DNA from: Alkalihalobacterium sp048323755
Lineage (GTDB): Bacteria; Bacillota; Bacilli; Bacillales; Bacillaceae_F
NCBI RefSeq assembly: GCF_048323755.1
Contig: NZ_JBLWFS010000001.1
Span: 124,001 to 188,000 of the forward strand
DNA: 64,000 bases
Direction: 5' to 3'
This document shows positions 1 through 7,882 of the stretch, in pieces. The notes beneath the pieces were generated by a model. The model saw nothing but the letters and a program-made list of their open reading frames with translations, ran no database searches and was not told the origin of the DNA. The position numbers and the translations under genes are program-made. Numbering within the stretch: the first letter of the stretch is position 1; every line of letters begins with the position of its first letter.

Positions 1-1569
1 CGTCATAATAAACGCTAATTTCGGATCTATGATTTGTTCAATCACAGGCTCTTTTTCAAAAATAATCTGTCCGTTTTTGTCAACGACCTTTCGAATAAAT
101 CTTGGCTCTACTCGTTTTCCACCGTTAGTAAAGCTCGAGTAACTATTGGTCAATTCCAATAATTGAACGTCATTTGATCCTAAGGCGAGCGAAGGGATAT
201 TTTCCAATTCACTTTTAATGCCAAATCGACCTGCGGTTTCCACTAATGTTTCCGTATCTAAAAAGAGATGTGTTTTTACAGCGAATATATTATCTGAAAA
301 CGCGAGTGCGTGTAGTAAAGTGACAAAGTCATTCGCATAGTTATCATTAAAATTCGAAGGTGAATAATCTGGTCTACCATCATCAAACGTAAATGTTGTC
401 GGTTCACTTAATAACGTCGATGACGGGGTAAAGCCATGTTCCATTGCAGCATAATACAAGAAGGGCTTGAACGTGGACCCTGGCGAACGTCGTGCTTGTG
501 TTGCTCGGTTGAATGGACTTTGTAGGTAATTCCTGCCTCCAACGAGTGCCTTTACATCTCCTGTCCGCGGATCAACCGCGACGAGTGCAGCTTGCAACTC
601 TTCAGTAGATCCGAGTTCAATTTCTACCCAACGCTCCGCTTCCGCTTGCATATCCCGGTCTAAAGTAGTGAAAATTTGTAATCCACCTTGCTCAACTAAC
701 GCTTCATCGATGTTATATTCATTCATTAATAAATTTCGAACATACTCTTGAAAATACGGTCCGATCGCAGCGGTGTCTTCATTTTCAGAGATTGCAAACT
801 GTAACTGCGCATTTTTTGCAGCCTCTGCTTCTGATGATGTTATATGGCCGGTTTGTACCATCGATCGTAAAATAAGCTCTTGACGCTGTTTTGCGCGTTC
901 GAAGTCATTTTGTGGTGAATAGTAGCTTGGCCCTTTAGGGATCCCGGCAAGAAGACTTGCTTCAGCTAAATTAAGTTCCGATGCCTTTTTATTAAAAAAG
1001 TAATGTGCTGCTGCCTCGATGCCGTAAGCACCATGCCCATAATAAATCGTATTTAAGTATCCTTCTAAAATTTCATCTTTCGTATAATACATTTCAAGAC
1101 GAAGAGCATAGAGCATCTCATTAAATTTTCGTTTCCACGTTTTATCATGAGTTAAATAAAGATTTCTAGCGTACTGCTGGGTAATCGTACTAGCCCCTTG
1201 AGCCTTACCGCCAGACTTTATATTAGCCACGACCGCACCTGCAATTCGTGTAGGATCAAACCCATAGTGATCATAAAACTTACGATCTTCAATTGAGAGG
1301 GTGGCATGCAGCAAATCTTCACTAATCTCTTCAAGCGATACCCAATACCGGTTTTGTCCTTGGTGACTTTCACCAATAATAACGTCATTTGCATCCAAAA
1401 GCCGTGTCGTCTGGGAAACTTGTAATGCAGGAGCACCTTCCATTTTTAAATAGGTTAATAATAAGACCGCAGCCAACATAGATAAAACGATTAGAAATAA
1501 TAAAAAGCGAAGTAGTCTGCGCAACCAACTTATTTTCCGTCTCGAACGTTTTTTTACGATGACTTCCAT
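1..1569 (-). CDS. pbpG: Class A penicillin-binding protein (PBP2d-like), C-terminus cut by window edge
   Basis: Bifunctional peptidoglycan glycosyltransferase/transpeptidase anchored in the membrane. 523 codons are visible. Residues 1-20 are basic and about 21-41 form one membrane helix. The GT51 domain shows the catalytic Glu in SIEDRKFYDHYGF (E94) and the QGASTITQQYARNLYL block (about 124-139). The penicillin-binding domain shows the STFK active-site Ser (about 365) and SDN (about 425). The KTG box lies beyond the edge. The ATG at 1569 follows GAGGTGACTGAC on the minus strand. It is divergent from speE, the same neighbour as B. subtilis pbpG; that synteny is the reason for the symbol. Another class A PBP paralogue cannot be excluded. 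Confidence 0.9.
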   Translation of the reverse strand, partial: MEVIVKKRSRRKISWLRRLLRFLLFLIVLSMLAAVLLLTYLKMEGAPALQVSQTTRLLDANDVIIGESHQGQNRYWVSLEEISEDLLHATLSIEDRKFYDHYGFDPTRIAGAVVANIKSGGKAQGASTITQQYARNLYLTHDKTWKRKFNEMLYALRLEMYYTKDEILEGYLNTIYYGHGAYGIEAAAHYFFNKKASELNLAEASLLAGIPKGPSYYSPQNDFERAKQRQELILRSMVQTGHITSSEAEAAKNAQLQFAISENEDTAAIGPYFQEYVRNLLMNEYNIDEALVEQGGLQIFTTLDRDMQAEAERWVEIELGSTEELQAALVAVDPRTGDVKALVGGRNYLQSPFNRATQARRSPGSTFKPFLYYAAMEHGFTPSSTLLSEPTTFTFDDGRPDYSPSNFNDNYANDFVTLLHALAFSDNIFAVKTHLFLDTETLVETAGRFGIKSELENIPSLALGSNDVQLLELTNSYSSFTNGGKRVEPRFIRKVVDKNGQIIFEKEPVIEQIIDPKLAFIMT

Positions 1570-1972
1570 GTCAGTCACCTCTTTACTTATCAGATTTAAA
1601 AAATAATAAAAAACTTAACGTGTAGCGTCACATTAAAATGGAACTACGTTTTGGATAAAGAAAAACAACCTTTAATGAAAAGGAGACTTTAATAGCTAGG
1701 TTAGGTTCATTTTTTCAATAAGTATCTCTATTTTTGGAAGATTAATGAATTTTTAAACACAAATAACCTGAATATCTAAAAATTCTCTTGCAATTTTGTG
1801 CATTTCATTTATACTTTTTTTGTTTGGCATAAAAATTGCACTCAAATGCTGTAATCTAAGTCGGAGTTCAAACTAAAAATAATGATTGAACTAGAGTTTT
1901 TGGTTAACCTTTTAGTAAGAGCAAGAAACTAGGGCAAACTAATAGAAAGAACAATATTAAGAGGTGACGATC
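1570..1972. other. Divergent intergenic region between pbpG and speE
   Basis: About 400 AT-rich bases carrying the promoters of two divergent genes. I found no confident sigma-A promoter, hairpin terminator or small ORF. The only clear site is the AGAGGTGA ribosome binding site of speE at 1960-1967. Confidence 0.5.
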
Positions 1973-2800
1973 ATGGAATTATGGTATACAGAAAAGCAAA
2001 CGGAGCGTTTTGGAATTACAATGAAAATTAAACGCACGTTACATACAGAACAAACAGATTTTCAAAAACTAGATATGGTTGAAACCGAAGAGTTCGGAAA
2101 CATGCTCGTTCTTGACGGAATGGTTATGACTACTCAAAAAGATGAGTTCGTTTATCACGAGATGGTAGCGCACGTTCCTCTTTTTACACACCCTAACCCA
2201 GAAAATGTACTTGTTGTTGGTGGTGGAGACGGTGGAGTCATCCGTGAAGTGTTAAAACATCCATCGGTTAAGAAGGCAACACTTGTTGAAATTGACGGGA
2301 AGGTCATTGAGTATTCGAAAAAATACTTACCTGAAATCGCAGGTATGTTAGACGATGCTAGAGTCGAAGTAAAAGTCGATGACGGATTTATGCATATTGC
2401 CAACAGTGAAAATGAGTATGACGTCATTATGGTTGACTCTACAGAGCCAGTTGGACCAGCTGTTAACTTATTTACTAAAGGATTTTATGCGGGTATTTCT
2501 AAAGCACTAAAAGAAGACGGTGTTTTTGTAGCACAAACGGATAACCCATGGTTCACGCCTGAACTTATTACAAACGTACAACGTGATGTGAAGGAAATTT
2601 TCCCAATCACTCGTTTATACATTGCCAGTATTCCAACGTACCCAAGTGGACTTTGGACATTTACGATTGGTTCGAAAAAGCATGATCCATTAGCAATTGA
2701 AGACAGTCGTTTCCACGACATTGATACAAAATACTATACAAAAGATCTTCATAGAGCAGCATTTGCTTTACCGCGCTTTGTGGAAGATTTAATTAAGTAG
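1973..2800 (+). CDS. speE: Spermidine synthase (polyamine aminopropyltransferase)
   Basis: Transfers aminopropyl from decarboxylated S-adenosylmethionine to putrescine in the cytoplasm. 275 residues, normal for the family. It shows the nucleotide-binding VVGGGDGGVIREV (GGGDGG at 83-88), the acidic VEIDGK strand and the catalytic-loop DSTEPVGPA (D155). An in-frame GTG at 1964 lies inside the Shine-Dalgarno AGAGGTGA, so ATG 1973 (spacing 5) is chosen. It is followed 13 bp later by speB, which supplies putrescine from agmatine, so the two form a short polyamine operon. Confidence 0.96.
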   Translation: MELWYTEKQTERFGITMKIKRTLHTEQTDFQKLDMVETEEFGNMLVLDGMVMTTQKDEFVYHEMVAHVPLFTHPNPENVLVVGGGDGGVIREVLKHPSVKKATLVEIDGKVIEYSKKYLPEIAGMLDDARVEVKVDDGFMHIANSENEYDVIMVDSTEPVGPAVNLFTKGFYAGISKALKEDGVFVAQTDNPWFTPELITNVQRDVKEIFPITRLYIASIPTYPSGLWTFTIGSKKHDPLAIEDSRFHDIDTKYYTKDLHRAAFALPRFVEDLIK

Positions 2801-2813
2801 GGGAGGGCTTGTT

Positions 2814-3689
2814 TTGAGATTTGACGAAGCGTATTCAGGAAAAGTTTTTATTATGAGCAAGCCGAGTTATGAAGAAAGTGAAGCTGTCATTTACGGTATG
2901 CCGATGGACTGGACGGTTTCATTCCGCCCAGGTTCTCGATTTGGCCCGGCAAGAATTCGTGAAGCTTCATTAGGTTTAGAAGAGTATAGCCCTTATTTGG
3001 ACAAGCATCTTGAAGAAGTGAATTTCTTCGATGCGGGTGACATTCCGCTGCCTTTTGGTAATCCGGCACGAAGCTTAGATATGATTGAAGATTATATCGA
3101 TAAGCTAATTGCTGATGGGAAATTCCCGATTGGATTAGGCGGGGAACACTTAGTGTCTTGGCCGATTTTCCGTGCGATGTTTAAAAAATACTCAGATATG
3201 GCAATCATTCATATTGACGCACATGCGGATTTAAGAGAGCGATACGAGGGAGAACCGTTGTCTCACTCCACGCCGATTCGGAAAGCCTGTGAACTGATCG
3301 GGCCTGAAAATGTGTATTCATTTGGGATTCGTTCTGGTATGCGTGAGGAGTTTCAGTATGCAAAAGAGTCAGGCATGCACATGTCAAAGTTTGATGTAGC
3401 CGAGCCTCTAAAAGAAGTGCTGCCTCAGTTAGCAGGACGAAACGTATATGTAACGATCGACATTGACGTATTAGATCCTGCACATGCACCGGGTACAGGA
3501 ACAGCAGAAGCAGGAGGAATAACGTCTAAAGAATTATTAGAGGCCATCCACCTCATTGCGAATTCTGACGTGAATGTCATTGGCGCAGACTTAGTAGAAG
3601 TCGCACCAGCGTACGATCCGACGGAGCAAACACCAATTGCTGCAAGTAAATTTATCCGCGAAATTATTTTAGGTTGGGTAAAAAAGTAA
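2814..3689 (+). CDS. speB: Agmatinase
   Basis: Hydrolyses agmatine to putrescine and urea, giving the substrate of the preceding SpeE. 291 residues of the ureohydrolase fold. Mn-binding motifs are LGGEHLVSW (H112), HIDAHADLR (D135, H137, D139) and TIDIDVLDPAHAPGTGT (D216, D218). It closely resembles B. subtilis SpeB, including the N-terminus MRFDEAYSGKVF, which fixes the TTG start behind GGGGAGGG. A terminator follows directly. Confidence 0.96.
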   Translation: MRFDEAYSGKVFIMSKPSYEESEAVIYGMPMDWTVSFRPGSRFGPARIREASLGLEEYSPYLDKHLEEVNFFDAGDIPLPFGNPARSLDMIEDYIDKLIADGKFPIGLGGEHLVSWPIFRAMFKKYSDMAIIHIDAHADLRERYEGEPLSHSTPIRKACELIGPENVYSFGIRSGMREEFQYAKESGMHMSKFDVAEPLKEVLPQLAGRNVYVTIDIDVLDPAHAPGTGTAEAGGITSKELLEAIHLIANSDVNVIGADLVEVAPAYDPTEQTPIAASKFIREIILGWVKK

Positions 3690-3701
3690 AACGGCACCCT
3701 A

Positions 3702-3740
3702 AGAGCTGACTCATACGTTCCTTGAGTCAGCTTCTTTACT
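3702..3740 (+). terminator. Rho-independent terminator of speE-speB
   Basis: AGCTGACTCA (3704-3713) pairs with TGAGTCAGCT (3723-3732) across a 9-nt loop and is followed by TCTTTACT. The same GCTGACTCA/TGAGTCAGC stem ends icmF and tal. Confidence 0.8.
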
Positions 3741-3800
3741 ATAAAGGCAAAGTGCTACGCCATACGCGACGTATTGCGCGATGCATTGTGTGTGCTTTCT

Positions 3801-3852
3801 ACGGTGCCAGGCACCTTTAATGCTTTACACTGTTTAAGGTGCCTGGCACCGT
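3801..3852. repeat. Inverted repeat of the GGTGCCAGGCACC family
   Basis: ACGGTGCCAGGCACCTT (3801-3817) is exactly inverted at 3836-3852 around a short loop. Each arm itself contains the near-palindrome GGTGCCAGGCACC. A diverged relative with the same layout lies at 18839-18888. There is no U-run, so it is not a simple terminator. Confidence 0.75.
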
Positions 3853-3928
3853 TGTATTGGTATAGGATTGTTCTTGCAACGGCGCGACAAACTCGCTAAA
3901 CTTGAAAAAAGAAAGGTGGGCAAGTCCA

Positions 3929-4372
3929 ATGTCCGTGGAAGATAAGAGAAGACCAATCTCAGTATTAATGAAGACGACGATACGCCAAGGTGGCCAAAAA
4001 GAACACCTCTCCCTCAAAGGAAAGGGAAACGTTTATGTGAAAAACGGGTATACATATCTACTATTTAAAGAAATACATAACGATAAATTAAATGTTCAGA
4101 CGACCGTAAAAATTGGTGAGCAGGAAGCTACGATCATCCGAAATGGTGATCTATCCATGCGGCAAATCTATACGGTTGGTGAAAAGACAGAAGGAACATA
4201 CCGGAGCCCGTTTGGTTCATGGCACACTTCTGCAAAAACACATCTCTGTCATTATGAGTGGCCTGCGAGTCGTTCTAGTGGGAAACTTCAGCTCAAATAC
4301 GATTACTTTTTACAAGATGAACCGTCAGGAACATTTGATGTAACGATAAAAATTGAGGAGGAAAACGAATGA
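3929..4372 (+). CDS. ywiB: DUF1934 family protein (YwiB-like)
   Basis: 147 residues, function unknown; predicted beta-rich, calycin-like (inference). The position directly upstream of argS with a 4-bp overlap (ATGA) matches ywiB-argS in B. subtilis, and recognition rests on this plus the DUF1934-like strands (RQIYTVGEKTEGTY, GKLQLKYDYFLQ). The ORF could start at TTG 3902, but ATG 3929 has AAAGGTGGG 8 bp upstream and is preferred. Translational coupling to argS is likely. Confidence 0.82.
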   Translation: MSVEDKRRPISVLMKTTIRQGGQKEHLSLKGKGNVYVKNGYTYLLFKEIHNDKLNVQTTVKIGEQEATIIRNGDLSMRQIYTVGEKTEGTYRSPFGSWHTSAKTHLCHYEWPASRSSGKLQLKYDYFLQDEPSGTFDVTIKIEEENE

Positions 4373-6036
4373 ACAGTGTAGAGCAAATGAAAGAAAAACT
4401 AAAAGCAGAAATTGTAGCTGCCGTAATTGCTTCAGGAATAGATGAGGGGCAAGTTCCAGATGTCGTGTTAGAAAACCCAAAAGATAAAGCGCATGGTGAT
4501 TACTCAACGAATATGGCAATGCAATTAGCGAGAGTAGCAAAAAAAGCGCCACGTATGATCGCAGAAGACATTGTCAGTCATATCAATAAAGAAAAAGCGT
4601 CCATTGAAAAAGTGGAAATTGCTGGACCAGGCTTCATCAATTTCTATATGGATAACGGTTATTTACGCGACATGATCCCAGCCGTACTTCAAGCAGGAGA
4701 TGAGTATGGCCAGACAAATGTAGGTAATGGCACAAAAATTCAAGTCGAGTTTGTTTCAGCCAATCCAACAGGAAGCCTTCATTTAGGACATGCTCGTGGG
4801 GCAGCAGTAGGGGATGCTTTATGTAATGTGTTAAGTAAAGCAGGCTACGACGTTCAAAGAGAATATTACATTAATGATGCGGGTAATCAAATTAACAATT
4901 TAACAACTTCTGTTGAAGCTCGTTACTATCAAGCACTCGGATTAGAAAAAGAAATGCCGGAAGATGGCTATCATGGTGAAGATATCATAGGATTCGGCCA
5001 AGATTTAGCGAAGAAATATGGCGATCGTTTTGTTCATGTGGATGCAGAAGAGCGAATGGAATTTTTCCGTGCATATGGCTTAAAACGTGAGCAAGAAAAG
5101 TTGAAAAAAGACTTAAGTGACTTCCGCGTTGAATTTGATAACTGGTTTTCAGAAACATCCCTTTATACTTCAGGAAAAGTACTAGAAACATTAAAGCTAT
5201 TAGAAGAAAAAGGGGAAACGTACGAACAAGATGGGGCAACATGGTTCCGTTCGACAACGTATGGTGACGATAAAGATCGAGTCCTGATTAAGAATGATGG
5301 AACCTATACGTACTTAACGCCGGATATCGCGTACCATAAAGATAAATTAGAGCGCGGCTTTGATAAATTAATAAACATTTGGGGAGCAGACCACCACGGT
5401 TATATTCCACGTATGAGTGCAGCAATTCAAGCACTAGGGTACGGCCAAGAACAAATGGACGTTCAAATCATTCAAATGGTTTCTCTGTTCCAAAACGGTG
5501 AGAAAGTGAAGATGAGTAAACGTACAGGAAAAGCAGTAACTTTACGTGACTTAATGGAAGAAGTAGGAATTGATGCAACACGCTACTTCTTTGCTATGCG
5601 TAGTGCGGACACTCAATTAGATTTTGATATGGATTTAGCAGTAAGTAAATCCAGCGAAAACCCTGTTTACTACGTTCAATATGCGCATGCACGTATTTGC
5701 AGTATGCTTAGACAAGGGGAAGAACAAGGGTTACCACTAGATGATACAAGCAACCTTAATCTGATTTCCTCGGAAAAAGAATTCCATCTGCTGAAAAAAG
5801 TCGGTGAGTTCCCTGAAGCGATTGCTGAAAGTGCTGAAAAACTCTCACCGCACCGCTTAACAAACTATGCGTTTGATCTTGCTTCGGCTCTACATAGCTT
5901 TTACAATGCCGAGCGTGTTATCGACCCAGAAGACGTTGAAAAAAGTAAAGCTCGCCTTGCACTCGTAAAATCAGTGCAAGTCACACTACAAAATGCACTA
6001 AAACTAATCGGAGTATCCGCCCCAGAACGCATGTAG
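4369..6036 (+). CDS. argS: Arginyl-tRNA synthetase
   Basis: Class I aminoacyl-tRNA synthetase charging tRNA-Arg. 555 residues, matching the Bacillus length. The N-terminal additional domain (1-100) is followed by the HIGH variant in ANPTGSLHLGHARG (HLGH 138-141). The KMSKS variant KMSKR lies near 381. The C-terminal DALR-type anticodon-binding domain ends with FYNAERV and LKLIGVSAPERM. It has strong GAGGAGG and its start overlaps the ywiB stop. No T-box was seen upstream. The 3' side runs straight into repeat DNA without a recognisable terminator for about 800 bp. Confidence 0.97.
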   Translation: MNSVEQMKEKLKAEIVAAVIASGIDEGQVPDVVLENPKDKAHGDYSTNMAMQLARVAKKAPRMIAEDIVSHINKEKASIEKVEIAGPGFINFYMDNGYLRDMIPAVLQAGDEYGQTNVGNGTKIQVEFVSANPTGSLHLGHARGAAVGDALCNVLSKAGYDVQREYYINDAGNQINNLTTSVEARYYQALGLEKEMPEDGYHGEDIIGFGQDLAKKYGDRFVHVDAEERMEFFRAYGLKREQEKLKKDLSDFRVEFDNWFSETSLYTSGKVLETLKLLEEKGETYEQDGATWFRSTTYGDDKDRVLIKNDGTYTYLTPDIAYHKDKLERGFDKLINIWGADHHGYIPRMSAAIQALGYGQEQMDVQIIQMVSLFQNGEKVKMSKRTGKAVTLRDLMEEVGIDATRYFFAMRSADTQLDFDMDLAVSKSSENPVYYVQYAHARICSMLRQGEEQGLPLDDTSNLNLISSEKEFHLLKKVGEFPEAIAESAEKLSPHRLTNYAFDLASALHSFYNAERVIDPEDVEKSKARLALVKSVQVTLQNALKLIGVSAPERM

Positions 6037-6039
6037 TAG

Positions 6040-6190
6040 GAAAAGCGGAAGCGGTTGTTTAGCGTCGCAAGGACTGGAGCTCCTCCGTATGAGATAAAGG
6101 AAACACGGTGAGGCAACGAACCGATGTTGACTTATCGTAAGGAGGAGAGCGAAGTCCACTAGACGCTGACCGCTGTAGCTAGACAGTAGG
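6040..6190 (+). repeat. Dispersed intergenic repeat, family A, full copy
   Basis: Begins AAAAGCGGAAGCGG, contains GGACTGGAGCTCCTCCG, GAGATAAAGGAAACACGG and GACTTATCGTAAGGAGGAG, and ends at GCTAGACAG. A second full copy lies inverted at 11312-11476. Partial copies are at 6441-6517, 11278-11322 and 15143-15196. It has no credible coding content. Confidence 0.75.
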
Positions 6191-6193
6191 AAA

Positions 6194-6445
6194 GGCGGAC
6201 GACGCCCGCTTATCGGCGACCAGCGCTGGAGGGCCAGCCATAAGTGTCCTGAATTTTGGATACGATGGATGGACCGAAGCGACCTCGAGCCGATGGCGTC
6301 TGCAGCTAGACAGTCAGAAAAGCGGAAGACGCCCGCTTATCGGCGACCAGCGCTGGAGGGCCAGCCATAAGTGTCCTCTGGTTTGGACACGATGGATGAA
6401 CCGAAGCGACCTTGAGCCGATGGCGTCTGCAGCTAGACAGTCAGA
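6194..6445 (+). repeat. Tandem repeat, two 126-bp units
   Basis: Unit 1 (6194-6319) and unit 2 (6320-6445) both run from GACGCCCGCTTATCGGCGAC through GCGCTGGAGGGCCAGCCATA to GATGGCGTCTGCAGCTAGAC. They differ at scattered bases. The unit starts and ends with the AGCTAGACAG/GCGGA junction also used by family A, so both may be modules of one element. Confidence 0.8.
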
Positions 6446-6517
6446 AAAGCGGAAGCGGTCGTTCAGCGTCGTAAGGACTGAAGCTCCACCGCATGAGATA
6501 AAGGAAACACGGTGAGG
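6441..6517 (+). repeat. Dispersed intergenic repeat, family A, 5' part
   Basis: Matches the first about 75 bases of the copy at 6040 (GCGGAAGCGGTCGTTCAGCG to GGAAACACGGTGAGG) and then diverges. Confidence 0.7.
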
Positions 6518-6542
6518 AACGGTTGCCCCTAAATCTTGTCCT

Positions 6543-6730
6543 TTAGAGCACTGAGAGGCCCTTATTTTAGTGAGAATCTTCAAAAGAAACACTTTAGGGA
6601 ATTCAGAAGCCCTTATTTGCCTAGTTTTATTAAAATTAAGCATAAATATTATGGAATAAGGGCCTTTGAGTTCCCTTTGAACTAAAAAAGGGTGTTTTTT
6701 ATAAAAATAAGGGCCGCTGGAGTCCGCTAA
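6543..6730. repeat. Four-site palindromic element, locus 1
   Basis: Two forward half-sites with CCCTTATTT at 6559 and 6610 (period 51). Two reverse half-sites with AATAAGGG ending 6662 and 6713 (period 51). Outer ends read TTAGAGCACT and AGTCCGCTAA. Related elements are at 15242, 41731 and 47063. Confidence 0.85.
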
Positions 6731-6822
6731 ATTTTCGACAAACACTACAACGGCCACATTTACAATGTGTCACTGCCCTAAAAATGACTTATCGCCACAA
6801 GGAAAGCATACAAATAAAATGT

Positions 6823-6857
6823 CCCTCTATTTGGTATAAATAGAGGGCTTGTTTTTT
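6823..6857 (+). terminator. Hairpin terminator or attenuator upstream of xapX
   Basis: CCCTCTATTT pairs with AAATAGAGGG around a short loop, then GCTTGTTTTTT. It could end argS readthrough or attenuate the small gene that starts 40 bp downstream. Confidence 0.75.
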
Positions 6858-6896
6858 GGAGACTTTAATAAAAGATACTGAAAAGGTGTGAACAAC

Positions 6897-7067
6897 ATGC
6901 AGGAAGTTTTATTAGCAATAGTAGCAGGTTTAATTGTTGGATTTTTATTTGCATTAATTAAATTACCCATTCCAGCACCCCCAGCTTTGCCAGGGATCGC
7001 CGGAATCGTCGGAATATATTTAGGTTACAAATTATTTCAATGGATACTACCTTATTTTAGTGGATAG
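6897..7067 (+). CDS. Small XapX-domain membrane protein
   Basis: 56-residue hydrophobic protein starting MQEVLLAIVAGLIVGFLFAL, followed by a Pro-rich turn (KLPIPAPPALPG) and a second helix (GIAGIVGIYLGYKLF). This is the usual XapX pattern of two membrane segments joined by a PxPxPP turn. The molecular role of the family is unknown. The start has only a modest ribosome binding site (AAAGGTGTG). It lies 33 bp before the hydrolase gene and may be co-transcribed with it. Confidence 0.75.
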   Translation: MQEVLLAIVAGLIVGFLFALIKLPIPAPPALPGIAGIVGIYLGYKLFQWILPYFSG

Positions 7068-7099
7068 CTAAAAAATGAAGTAGCTCGAGGGGGATTCTC

Positions 7100-7882
7100 A
7101 TGCCGTACGTACAAGGTCGTTTTCAGTCGCCGATATACTACGAAACGATAGGCGAAGGCCTTCCGATCGTTTTTATACACCCACCCGGAATGGGGCTGGT
7201 GACATTCGATAAGCAACGGGAGTTAGCCAAACATTTTCAACTCATCTTTTTTGATATCAGAGGAAATGGGAAAAGTGGAGCAGGGAGTGAACGAATCAAG
7301 ATGTCCCTGCTCGCAGAAGATATTATTCGTATTTTAGACGATCTCAACGTTAAAAAGGCAGTCATATTAGGGTATTCTAATGGCGGTTCTCTCGCACAAG
7401 AAGTGGCCATCTCCTATCCTGAACGAACGTTAGCAGTAATGATGAGCGGATCTTTTCCTGAAGTGAACAGCTTTTTATTAAGAAACGAATTTCGGCTGGG
7501 CCTTCTTGTTACTCGCTTAAAAGGAATTAACTTTTTAGCAAATGTACTTGCGATGGCACACGCTAAAAAACAGGAAACAGCGTTTAGAGAGAAAATGGCA
7601 GCTTATTTTGCACATGCTAATCCACATATCACCTATCAACTTTATAATGAGGGCTTACATTATCGGTCGACAAACCGGCTAAACGAAATTCAAGTACCCG
7701 TCCTCGTCATTTATGGACGATTATCGTTTTACCTCCATCACTATGCAAAAATGTTCATGGAGCGACTAAAAGATGTTGAAATCGTTACAGTCGACAAAGC
7801 TACACATCAAATTCCTACAAAGCACGCACCGGAGTTTAACCGAATTATTGTTGATTTTTTAAAGAGAAAAGTCCGATCTTAA
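7100..7882 (+). CDS. Alpha/beta-fold hydrolase
   Basis: 260 residues of the alpha/beta hydrolase superfamily; substrate unknown. The oxyanion-hole segment is HPPGMG (27-32), the nucleophile elbow GYSNGGS (Ser93), and the C-terminal His lies in KATHQIP. The usual acid position after the strand VLVIYG reads GRLS rather than GxxD. The catalytic acid is therefore elsewhere or missing. Start ATG behind CGAGGGGGA. Its stop overlaps the stop of the convergent metal ATPase by 4 bp. Confidence 0.85.
   Translation: MPYVQGRFQSPIYYETIGEGLPIVFIHPPGMGLVTFDKQRELAKHFQLIFFDIRGNGKSGAGSERIKMSLLAEDIIRILDDLNVKKAVILGYSNGGSLAQEVAISYPERTLAVMMSGSFPEVNSFLLRNEFRLGLLVTRLKGINFLANVLAMAHAKKQETAFREKMAAYFAHANPHITYQLYNEGLHYRSTNRLNEIQVPVLVIYGRLSFYLHHYAKMFMERLKDVEIVTVDKATHQIPTKHAPEFNRIIVDFLKRKVRS

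Noticed and set aside
2155..2427. Minus-strand ORF opposite speE, and similar antisense ORFs opposite speB, pyrG, glpX, prfA, atpA and others
   Set aside because: All lie within strongly recognised genes on the other strand, lack ribosome binding sites and have unnatural composition.
6314..6757. 147-codon minus-strand ORF across repeat DNA
   Set aside because: It runs through tandem, family A and four-site elements with no homologous domain. It is a by-product of low stop density in repeats.
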